Shown here: positions 34,105-43,654 of the stretch, piece after piece
How the letters are laid out: every line of letters begins with the position of its first letter
Numbering within the stretch: the first letter of the stretch is position 1
Source of the DNA: Rhyacichthys aspro
Lineage: Eukaryota > Chordata > Actinopteri > Gobiiformes > Rhyacichthyidae
Assembly (NCBI GenBank): GCA_036850595.1
Contig: CM072159.1
Location: 33,037,682-33,101,681 of the forward strand
Reading direction: 5' to 3'
Length of the DNA: 64,000 nucleotides
Notes under the pieces: generated by a model
What the model saw: the letters and a program-made list of their open reading frames with translations, nothing else
What the model was told of the DNA's origin: nothing
Database searches by the model: none
Made by a program: the position numbers and the translations under genes

Positions 34105-34712
34105 CTAGGTTTTAATTTAATTTGAATAGGTTTAAGTTGGATTTGAACAGGTTTTAATTTAACTTGAACAAGTTTTAATTGGATTTGAACAGATTTTAGA
34201 TGGATTTGAGCAGGTTTTAGATGGACCTGAACAGGTTTTAGATGGATTTGAACAGGTTTTAGATGGGTTTGAACAGGTTTTAGATGGATTTGAACAGGTT
34301 TTAGATGGGTTTGAACAGGTTTTAGTTGGATTTGAACAGGTTTTAGATGGATTTGAACAGGTTTTAGATGGATTTGAACAGGTTTTAGATGGATTTGAAC
34401 AGGTTTTAGATGGATTTGAACAGGTTTTAGATGGATTTGAACAGGTTTTAGATGGGTTTGAACAGGTTTTAGATGGATATGAGCAGGTTTTAGATGGACC
34501 TGAACAGGTTTTAGATGGATTTGAACAGGTTTTAGATGGGTTTGAACAGGTTTTAGATGGATTTGAACAGGTTTTAGATGGATTTGAACAGGTTTTAGAT
34601 GGGTTTGAACAGGTTTTAGATGGATTTGAATAGGTTTTAGATGGACCTGAATAGGTTTTAGATGGATTTGAACAGGTTTTAGTTGAATTTGAACTGTTTT
34701 TATTTATCTTTG
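34105..34712 (+). repeat. 21-bp minisatellite array, GATGGATTTGAACAGG variant
   Basis: About 29 units of GGTTTTAGATGGATTTGAAC with GACCTGAAC and GGGTTTGAAC variants. It lies between the TRIM and CAPRIN2 promoters. The minus-strand frame (SNPSKTC repeats) is an artefact of the 21-bp period. Confidence 0.96.
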
Positions 34713-34834
34713 AGGCAAAAATCAAATCCATCTAAAACCTTTATTGAAAAAATGGCTCAAAAAATGTTGAAAACAGATGAAACTATTTAGTTTAAAAGGA
34801 ATAAGAAATACTTGAAGAAAAAAATCATCAAAAA

Positions 34835-35038
34835 TTAAAGAACCACGTGACGCTGGGATGTTGCGTCTCGCGCGTGGACCGGTGCCAGGTGTCCGAGACC
34901 GGAAGTGTTTGGGCGCGTGCGTGTGTGTATAAAAAGGTGGGAGCTGCGCGCGGCGTGGCCTCAGAGCTGAACTTCACCTCAGGTCGGACTCGGACCGGAC
35001 TCTCCGCGGGACTCACACCGGGAAAAGGCGCTCTCCAG
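34835..35038 (+). promoter_or_regulatory. CAPRIN2 promoter and probable first untranslated exon
   Basis: A CpG-rich island in AT-rich DNA, with a TATA box (TATAAAAAGG, 34928-34937) and a donor CTCTCCAG|GTGGGC after 35038. ETS-like CCGGAAGT lies near 34900. Transcription would start about 34960. The next exon in this direction is the CAPRIN2 start exon at 38001. The link is inferred from position and strand. Confidence 0.5.
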
Positions 35039-35344
35039 GTGGGCTGCTGCTCGGGCCGTGTCCCGGGGGCTCGGGGGTGGGTCTGTGGAGACTGTGGCGC
35101 GTGTCTGCGGCTGCGTGACATGTGCCCTCGAGCCACTGATGAATGAACTGAAACACGAAATACACAAAGAAACAGGACTCGAGTCTGGGTCGTGTTTGTG
35201 AAAACGTGATGAACTGGAGACAATCTGAGTCCAGTCTGTTTCTGGGTCTTGTTTTTTATTTCAATCTGTGTTGCTCCAGTTCACTTTGACTTTGGTAAAA
35301 CTCAATGCAGCAGTAAGTGTCTTTGAAATGAGTTTTATTCTGCT

Positions 35345-35420
35345 TTAGTCCAGGTTTAGTCCTGGTTTAGTCCTGGTTTAGTCCAGGTTTAGTCCAGGTT
35401 TAGTCCTGGTTTATTGGAGC
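35345..35420 (+). repeat. 11-bp TTTAGTCCTGG/TTTAGTCCAGG repeats
   Basis: About six units in CAPRIN2 intron 1. Looser TTTAGTCC and GTCCTGGTCCA units continue to about 35700. Confidence 0.85.
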
Positions 35421-35880
35421 TGTGGTCTGCAGCTTTATTTCTTTTTTGACTCTGATTTGTCATGAGTTGCTTGGACTTGGTGCTGGTCTAGTCTGGGTTT
35501 AGTCCTGGTTTTATGACTCTTTTTATATTTAGTCCAGGCTTTAGTCCTTGGTTTGGTCTAAACCAGACAGTTTCTTTCTGGTTCGATGCATTATTTTACA
35601 TCACTTATGTTTATCTTTAGGCTTTAGCTCTGGTTTAACTGTGGTCTGGTCCTGGTCCAGTCCTGGTCCAGTCCTGGTCCAGTCTGGGTTCACTCAGACT
35701 GTGTTTAGACCTGGATGTTACCAGACTTGAATGTGCTGTTGTTGTGAGCCGTGTTCGGGACTGATCCAGGACCAGCTCGGTCTCAGTTGAAGCAGAAATG
35801 CAGCGTCACGAGGCTGGATCTGGTCCAAGCTGGCCTCAGTCCATCTCCAGCTGGTCTCTGTCTGTGGCTCCAGCAGCAGG

Positions 35881-37228
35881 CTCCGCTCAGACCCGCTCAG
35901 ACCCGCTCTAGACCTGCCCTAGACCCGCTCTAGACCCTCTCTAGACCCACTCAGGCCCTCTCTAGACCCTCTCAGACCCTCTTAGACCCTCTCTAGACCC
36001 GCTCAAACCAACTCAGACCCTCTCTAGACCCACTCAGACCCGCTCAGACCTGCTCTAGACCTGCTCTAGACCCGCTCAGACCTGCTCTAGACCCGCTCAG
36101 ACCCTCTCTAGACCCGCTCAGACCTGCTCTAGACCCGCTCAGACCTGCTCTAGACCCACTCAGACCCGCTCAGACCTGCTCTAGACCCGCTCAGACCTGC
36201 TCTAGACCCGCTCAGACCTGCTCTAGACCTGCTCTAGACCTGCTCAGACCCACTCTAGACCTGCTCAGACCCTCTCTAGACCCACTCAGACCCGCTCAGA
36301 CCTGCTCTAGACCTGCTCTAGACCCGCTCAGACCTGCTCTAGACCCGCTCAGACCCTCTCTAGACCCGCTCAGACCTGCTCTAGACCCGCTCAGACCTGC
36401 TCTAGACCCACTCAGACCCGCTCAGACCTGCTCTAGACCCGCTCAGACCTGCTCTAGACCCGCTCAGACCTGCTCTAGACCCGCTCAGACCTGCTCTAGA
36501 CCCGCTCAGACCCTCTCTAGACCCGCTCAGACCTGCTCTAGACCCGCTCAGACCTGCTCTAGACCCGCTCTAGACCCACTCAGACCCTCTCTAGACCCGC
36601 TCAGACCTGCTCTAGACCCGCTCAGACCTGCTCTAGACCCGCTCTAGACCCACTCAGACCCTCTCTAGACCAGCTCAGACCCTCTCTAGACCCTCTCAGA
36701 CCCTCTCAGACCCTCTCTAGACCCTCTCAGACCCTCTTAGACCCTCTCTAGACCCTCTCTAGACCCTCTCTAGACCTGCTCAGACCTGCTTTAGACCCGC
36801 TCTAGACCCTCTCAGACCCACTCAGACCCGCTCAGACTCTCTCTAGACCCGCTAGACCTGCTCAGACCCTCTCTAGACCAGCTCAGACCCTCTCTAGACC
36901 CACTCAGACCCGCTCAGACCCACTCTAGACCCGCTCAGACCTGCTGTAGACCCGCTCAGACCTGCTCTAGACCCGCTCAGACCCACTCAGACTCTCTCTA
37001 GACCCACTCAGACCCGCTCAGACCCACTCAGACTCTCTCTAGACCCGCTCAGACCCTCTCTAGACCCGCTCAGACCCTCTCTAGACCCGCTCAGACCCTC
37101 TCCAGACCCGCTCAGACCCTCTCTAGACCCGCTCAGACCCTCTCTAGACCCGCTCAGACCCTCTCTAGACCCGCTCAGACCCTCTCTAGACCCTCTCTAG
37201 GCCCTCTCTGACCCGCTCAGACCTGCCC
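35881..37228 (+). repeat. 10/11-bp (21-bp dimer) array, CTCTAGACCCGCTCAGACCTG type
   Basis: About 64 dimers made of CTCTAGACCCG and CTCAGACCTG halves, with CCTCT and CCACT variants. A long block starting near 36021 recurs near 36273, a 252-bp (12 x 21) higher-order step. It is in CAPRIN2 intron 1. Confidence 0.97.
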
Positions 37229-37523
37229 CGTGCAAATTATGTCATTATTAGTATTATAAGGTTTAAGTTTTAGCTACAGCAAGATAAAGCTGAAAGAACA
37301 AATCAAGAGGTGACACTGTCCATAAAAGGTCCCAGAAAGTCTAAATATAAAATGTTGTGCCAAAATATAGCAGTTGGAGCAGTGTTTGTGTGACTCTGTG
37401 CAGCAGCAGGAGTGTTGTCCTGCTCAGGGTCATTTCTCAAACTGATGAAAGTTAGAACAAAGAGTATTTAACTTTTACTGACGCAAACAATGTGATGTTA
37501 CTCTGAAAAACAAGGTTTAAATG

Positions 37524-37874
37524 TTAAAGCTCCAGTCCCTGATTTTTGTTTCTTGTCCCTGTCTCAGACTCTCCTCCAAAATCAGTCTAGAGACCTCTCC
37601 TGCTTCTCTTTTATTAAAAAATAAAACCACAAAATACTAATCCATTTGACCAAACTGAAGTTTAGAGTTTAGCGTTAGCTTAGCTGTGACTTCAGCGTCA
37701 GGACGACAATTATCTCCTCCTCGTTAAACATTTCTGTTCCTGAATAGAGGTTCTCATCTGTTACAATCCCTTACAATAAACAGTAGATGGATCATAAAGA
37801 CAGTTTATTGTAAAATCAATAATTTGGGAAAAAACAATTTGGGTTTTAACCATTTTCACAACAAGAAGAATAAA
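37524..37874 (-). mobile_element. Dispersed ~0.5 kb element, internally deleted
   Basis: It starts TTAAAGCTCCAGTCCCTGAT, runs to CTCCTCGTTAAACATT, then jumps to CTGTTCCTGAATAGAGGTTC and ends CATTTTCACAACAAGAA. It is about 125 bp upstream of the CAPRIN2 start exon. Confidence 0.75.
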
Positions 37875-38000
37875 TATCAATGTCTGTTTAATGAATCTGT
37901 AACATTATAAATTAAAGATATAATTTAGTGTCTTTAGTCTTTAACAGTTTCTAATCCTCTTGTTCTTAGACCTCAGTTTGGACTTGGTTTGGAGCCCGTG

Positions 38001-39604
38001 ATGGTGCAGCTGTCTCCGTCCCCGGCCCTCTCCATGTCCCCTCTCCCCGAGCGCTCGGACGAAGGGGACCTGCTGGAGGGTCATGTGACCAGCCCAAAGA
38101 GGGGCTCACCTGTGGAACTGGGACCCCTGGAGGTGTCTGCTCCGTACCCCGGATACGACTCCTACATCGAGGACGGACTCATCTGCCTCAAGCACAAGGT
38201 CCGCAACCTGGAGAAGAAGAAGGTAGGAGGGAGGAGACGAGGGAGGAGACAGGAGGGAGGAGACGAGGAGGAGACGAGGAGGGGAGGAGGAGGAGGAGAG
38301 GAGGAGGAGGGAGGAGGAGGAGGAGAGGAGGGAGGAGGAGGAGAGGAGGGAGGAGGAGGACGGGAGGAGGAGGAGGAGGAGGAGGAGAGGAGGAGACAGG
38401 AGAAATGAGACGAGGAGGGAGGAGAGAGGAGACGAGGAGGGAGGAGACAGGAGAGAGGAGAGGAGGAGACAGGAGGGAGGAGGAGAGGAGGAGGGAGGAG
38501 AGGAGGAGGGAGGAGAGGAGGAGGGAGGAGAGGAGGAGGGAGGAGAGGAGGAGGGAGGAGACAGGAGAGAGGAGAGGAGGAGACAGGAGGGAGGAGGAGA
38601 GGAGGAGGGAGGAGAGGAGGAGGGAGGAGAGGAGGAGGGAGGAGACAGGAGACAGGAGAGAGGAGGGGAGACAGGAGACGAGGAGGGAGGAGACAGGAGA
38701 GATGAGACGAGGAGGGAGGAGACGAGGAGGGAGATGAGGAGGGATGAGACAGGAGAGATGAGACAAGGAGGGAGGAGAGGAGGAGACAGGAGGGAGGAGA
38801 GAGGAGAGGAGGAGACAGGAGAGAGGAGGGGAGACGGGAGACTAGGGAGGAGAGGAGGGAGACGAGGGAGGAGGAGAGGAAGGAGGAGAGGAAGGAGGAG
38901 AGGAAGGAGGAGAGGAAGGAGGAGAGGAAGGAGGAGAGGAAGGAGGAGAGTGTGATCCCATTCTTTCAGTCATCACACAAAAACCTGCTGGAACCAGTCC
39001 GTTAGTGTGGACTCTGTCTGTTCAGGTGTTGTGTAGTGTTTTCAGCTCAGACTTTCAAACATGACTCAAACATCGTCACTAACTCTGGTCTTTCTGTGGA
39101 GTCTGTCCTCCTCGTGTCTCCAGGTTCTCTCCAGGTTCTCTCCAGGTTCCTCCCATCGTCCAAACACCTGCATGTTCAGGTCAACTGGAACTCTAAAGTA
39201 TCCCTCGTGAATGAATGAGAGAGTGAATGGTTGTCTGTCAGTGTCTGTCTCTAAGTGTTAACCCCTAGACTCTTCTCTCACATCTCTGAACACAGACTCA
39301 GGGACAGTGAGGACACCTTCAGATGAATCACTGCAGTAACTAACTAACTAAATCTTTATTGTTGTGTCCACAGCTAAAACTTGAGGACTATAAAAAGCGT
39401 CTGAAGAGCGGAGAAGTGTTGAACAGAGACCAGATGGTAAGAACCTCCTCAAACGTCTCTTTACCGTGTGTTTGATCAGAGCTGTAGGAATTATTCTGAC
39501 GTTTGTGTATTTTACAGGCAGCTGTGGAAAAGTACGATGAAGTGCTGCATAATCTAACGTTTGCTCAAGAACTGCACAAAACTCTGGACGGACTGACTCA
39601 GAAC
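38001..39604 (+). CDS. caprin2: CAPRIN2 N-terminal exons
   Basis: Three plus-strand exons: 38001-38222, 39374-39436 and 39518-39604. All are phase 0, giving 74, 21 and 29 codons. The start exon reads MVQLSPSPALSMSPLPERSD and ends YDSYIEDGLICLKHKVRNLE. The next read LKLEDYKKRLKSGEVLNRDQ and AAVEKYDEVLHNLTFAQELH, which match the first part of the caprin homology region in the CAPRIN2 form (SYIEDGLICLKHK). I chose the ATG at 38001; no earlier in-frame ATG lies in the exon. The next exon expected by phase and homology is 1571-1809 on the minus strand. The intron after 38222 is a polypurine array starting at the donor, and the intron after 39604 is a 21-bp array running into a gap. Confidence 0.92.
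38223..38951 (+). repeat. Polypurine GGAGGAGACAGGAG array at the CAPRIN2 splice donor
   Basis: About 730 bp made almost only of A and G on the CAPRIN2 sense strand (AGGAGGGAGGAG, GAGACAGGAG, and AGGAAGGAGGAG at the right end). It begins with the donor GTAGGAGG itself. Open frames on both strands are artefacts. Confidence 0.96.
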
Positions 39605-39616
39605 GTAAGGATGTGG

Positions 39617-40469
39617 ACAGGGTTTAAATGGATTTGAACAGGTTTCAGTTGGATTTGTGCAGGTTTTAGTTGGATTTGTACAGGTTTTAGTTGGATTTGT
39701 GCAGGTTTCATTTGGATTTGTACAGGTTTTAGTTGGATTTGAGCAGGTTTTAGTTGGATTTGTACAGGTTTTAGTTGGATTTGTACAGGTTTCATTTTGA
39801 TTTGAACAGGTTTTAGTTGGATTTGAACAGGTTTTAGTTGGATTTGTACAGGTTTTAGTTGGATTTGAGCAGGTTTTAGTTGGATTTGAGCAGGTTGTAG
39901 TTGGATTTGAGCAGGTTTTAGTTGGATTTGTGCAGGTTTTAGTTGGATTTGTGCAGGTTTTAGTTGGATTTGTACAGGTTTTAGTTGGATTTGTGCAGGT
40001 TTCATTTGGATTTGAGCAGGTTTTAGTTGGATTTGAGCAGGTTTTAGTTGGATTTGTACAGGTTTCATTTTGATTTGAACAGGTTTTAGTTGGATTTGAA
40101 CAGGTTTTAGTTGGATTTGTGCAGGTTTCATTTTGATTTGAACAGGTTTTAGTTGGATTTGAACAGATTTTAGTTGGATTTGTACAGGTTGTAGTTGGAT
40201 TTGTACAGGTTGTAGTTGGATTTGAGCATGTTTTAGTTGGATTTGAGCAGGTTGTAGTTGGATTTGAGCAGGTTGTAGTTGGATTTGAGCAGGTTTTAGT
40301 TGGATTTGAGCAGGTTTTAGTTGGATTTGAGCAGGTTTTAGTTGGGTTTGTGCAGGTTTTAGTTGGGTTTGTGCAGGTTTTAGTTGGATTTGAACAGGTT
40401 TTAGTTGGGTTTGTGCAGGTTTTAGTTGGATTTGAGCAGGTTTTAGTTGGGTTTGTGCAGGTTTTAGTT
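39617..40469 (+). repeat. 21-bp minisatellite array, largest of the family
   Basis: About 40 units of GGTTTTAGTTGGATTTG followed by AGCA, TGCA, TACA or AACA, in the CAPRIN2 intron, running into the gap. It starts 13 bp after the exon. The minus-strand frame (NPTKTCS repeats) is a by-product of the period. Confidence 0.97.
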
Positions 40470-40568
40470 NNNNNNNNNNNNNNNNNNNNNNNNNNNNNNN
40501 NNNNNNNNNNNNNNNNNNNNNNNNNNNNNNNNNNNNNNNNNNNNNNNNNNNNNNNNNNNNNNNNNNNN
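40470..40568. other. Assembly gap 4 (99 N shown), misjoin
   Basis: To the left is the CAPRIN2 intron array. To the right is sequence identical to the reverse complement of 32706 leftward. The two sides are not neighbours if contig 4 is reversed. Confidence 0.93.
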
Positions 40569-41129
40569 CAGATTTCCAAACAACTGTGGAACGCTCTGCT
40601 CGCATCAAAATGGCTCCTTCAGTAGAAACTTTTAAGTCTCATCTTAAGAAACACTTTTATTCTCTGGCTTTTAACTCAACGCAAGAGTTGTGTTTTTTTT
40701 TTATTGTTTTATTTATTATATTTGTTGTTTTAATGTAGCCTACTACTCTTTTTAGTTTTTACTGTTTTTTTTTTATAATTTTAATGAATTTGGTGCTTTT
40801 TTTTTGTTTAACTTTTTATTGGTGAAATGATATAAATAAAATGATTTGATTCTTTTAAGTCTTTCTTTTTTTTTTTTTTTACAAATATTTTACTTTATTC
40901 TACTTAATTTCAGCTTTTTTCTTCAGCCTCATTCTGCAGTTTTCTGTGTTCTTCTGCTAATTTTATGTTTATTCCACCGTTGTGTTTTCTGTCATTGCAA
41001 AGGTTTCGTTTATTTTTACCGAAGTGTTCTTAAATAGATAATGTTCTGTTGTAGATTTTCTTGATAACATTTTCCATCATACATTTCTGAACTTGTGTTT
41101 TTGTGTTTTGCAGTTTGTCCCGAGGAAAC

Positions 41130-43654
41130 ATGGCGGATTCGGGAGTCTCCGAGCAGTGTCAGTGCTGCATCTGTCTGGAGCTCTTCACTCTCCCGGTCAC
41201 CGTCCCTGTGGACACAATCTCTGTAAGAGGTGCATCACTCAGGCCTGGGACGTCAGCCAAAAACCAGTGTCCGCTTTGTAAAGAGCTGTTCGGGATCCGT
41301 CCGGAGCTGAGGGTCAACACCACGCTGTCGGAGATGTGTGTTGAGCTGAGACGGTCCGTGAGCCTCCCAGACCAGGACCGGGACCGGGACCTCGGGGTCT
41401 GAGGAGCCTGAGGGGTCTGAAGCCGGACCCGGGACGTGGCGTGTGACGTGTGCGTGGAGACGAAGAGGCGAGCGGTGAAGTCCTGTCTGGTTTGTGTGGC
41501 GTCGTACTGCGAGGTCCATCTGGAGCCGCACCACAGGATCCTGGGCCTGAAGAAGCACACTCTGATGGAACCGGTGCAGGACGTCCAGGACCGGAGCTGC
41601 ACGAGACACGAGAGGCCCCTGGAGCTGTTCTGCAGGACGGACCAGAGCTTTCTGTGTCCTCAGTGTGCCCACAGGTGAGAACACAGCAAGACCGGGTTAA
41701 ACCAGGACTAAACCAGGACTAAACCAGGACTAAACAGGACTTTTGTATTTAAATGTCAAACTCATAGAGGGTTTGCAATAAAGGAAACAACAAAGCAACA
41801 TAATGCTAATGAACAAAAAGGACATAAATAAATCATAAATTGTGCAGAAACAAGATGGTTTTGTAAATGTCAGTGATGGATGTGCAAGCCAGTGAGGGTA
41901 GAGAACATCAGTGAGTGCTCAATGTTCAGTTGCAGTATTACTTTTCATTGATTTATGAATGTGGTTAGAAATCACAAAAATCAGACACTTCACACACTTG
42001 CCTCCCTTTTCTCTGTTGATGCTTCTTTTTCAGCTGTTTCTGTTAAAAGACATATTCAGCTGAAAATACACTTTATCTGCAGCTATTAAACTTCCTGGAA
42101 CGTCATGTGACAAGGTCGACCAATGGGAGTTTCCTTTTGGAGCATGTGATTGTCCAAGGTTTTCTGTTCCTGAATAGAGGTTCTCATCTTTTACAATCAC
42201 TACATAAACACTAGATTATGCAACTGGGTTTATTTCCTCATCACTGCAGAGATTTATGGAGATTTAAAGCAACTGATTGATTCTACAAAATAAACAAATA
42301 AAATATGCAGCTATAGGTCACTCCCTGGCTCTGTTACAAATGAAGTAAAGTAAAGTTAAGTAAACCTGGTCCTTATCCTTGATCTTTTGTCAGATCACAG
42401 AAGACACATCCTGGTCCCGCTGAAGAAAGAGTACGAACAGAAAAAGGCAACTTTGGACCAAAACCTGGACGACATCGAGCAGAAGATCAGCGCTCAGACG
42501 AGAGAAAGTTTTCAGCTGGAGCAGAGTGTGACCCTGAGTCGAGACGAGGCGAGCAGAGAGACGTCCGAAAGCATCAGGGTCTTCACGGCTCTGACCCAGA
42601 CCGCAGAGAGGGTCCTGTCCCAGCTGCTGGAAACCATCGAGGCTCGACAAAAATCGGAAAAAACAGGGCTCAGAGGTTGATGACGGAGCTGAAGCTGGAG
42701 ATGGACGAGCTGACCCGGACTAAAACCGAACTGGAGCGGCTCTCGCAGACGGAAGACCCGCTGTACTTCCTCCAGAACTTCAAAACAAAAGCCCCAGAGG
42801 AAACCAAAGACTGGGGCGAGGTCCGTCCAGGCCTCGTTCGAGGGACGCTGAGATCTGCTGTGGCTCGACTCGAGGAAGAGGTGAGAGAAAATACTAGATC
42901 AATATGAGGCGTTTAGGAGAAGTCCTCCAGGAAGTAAGAGGAGTGTGATGGTAACAGACTGACTGTGTGTGTAGAGAACATTAACATTGACAAATGTTAT
43001 TTTTATCCATTTATTATTGGGGAGAGGTGACTGCGTTTTTGTTTTAGGTGAGCTCTGAACTGAAGAGACTGACAGCTGCTGAACTGAGGAGCGTCCAGAT
43101 GTTCTCTGTGGACGTGTCTCTGGATCCGGACACAGCTCACGCCGCTCTGCTTTTATCTGACGACCGTAAACAGGTCCGATGTGGAGACGCCAAACAGAAC
43201 CTCCCCGACACTCCCGAGGTTCTCGACAGTTTCTGTTCTTGGCCTCGCAGCGCTTTCCGGCAAGTCCTACTACGAGGTCCAGGTGAAGGACAAGACCAAG
43301 TGGTACCTGGGCGTGGCCAAAGACTCGATAAACCGGAAAGGACAGATCGCGGCGAGTCCGGCGACAGGACTGTGGGCGGTTTGGCTGAAGAACGGACCGG
43401 AGTACAGAGCGCTGGACGAGCCGGCGGTTTCTCTCAGCTGAGGACCAGACCTCAGAAGGTGGGAGTGTTCGTGGGACGACGAAGGCCTGGTCTCTTTTTA
43501 CGACGCCGATTCGTCGGATCGGATTTACTCCTTCAGTGGGTTTAAGTTCACGGAGGAGCTCAGGCCGTTCTTCGGGCCCTGCACCAACGACGGAGGCAGG
43601 AACTTCAATGCGCTGCAGATAAGTCCGGTCAATCCCACGTCAGGTTCAGATTGA
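41130..43654 (+). pseudogene. Second, frame-broken copy of the TRIM gene (probable false duplicate)
   Basis: Exons 41130-41674, 42394-42880 and 43048-43654 correspond to the contig 4 exons with the same splice sites. Breaks include LREQ reduced to VSEQ, and a lost base around 41208-41222 that destroys the RING PCGHNFC segment. Further indels lie near 41255, 41375-41435, 42500-42530, 42650-42665, 43215-43265 and 43470-43480. Yet it is intact where the other copy is broken (GQIAASPATGLWAVWLKNG around 43340-43390). Complementary errors suggest two noisy versions of one functional gene, not a decayed paralogue. Copy-specific function should not be inferred. Confidence 0.8.
42001..42220 (-). mobile_element. 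Dispersed ~0.5 kb element, left half only
   Basis: It runs from CCTCCCTTTTCTCTGTTGAT through AACGTCATGTGACAAG to CTGAATAGAGGTTCTCATC. It is the counterpart of the nearly complete copy at 30373-30810. Confidence 0.7.

Noticed and set aside
22221..36000. CRISPR-like array (regular short repeats with spacers)
   Set aside because: Units are directly contiguous with no unique spacers, and the DNA is vertebrate with spliced genes. These are minisatellites.
38188..38955. Open frames rich in Arg/Glu/Gly or Leu/Ser over the polypurine array
   Set aside because: Simple-sequence artefacts on both strands. The real coding exon ends at 38222.
39554..40608. Long NPTKTCS and QLKPAQI repeat open frames, and similar ones at 34159-34731, 13680-13937, 15410-15727, 8951-9151 and 1703-2068
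   Set aside because: The 21-bp period is a multiple of three, so any stop-free unit gives a periodic frame. All are intronic or intergenic and some pass through N runs.
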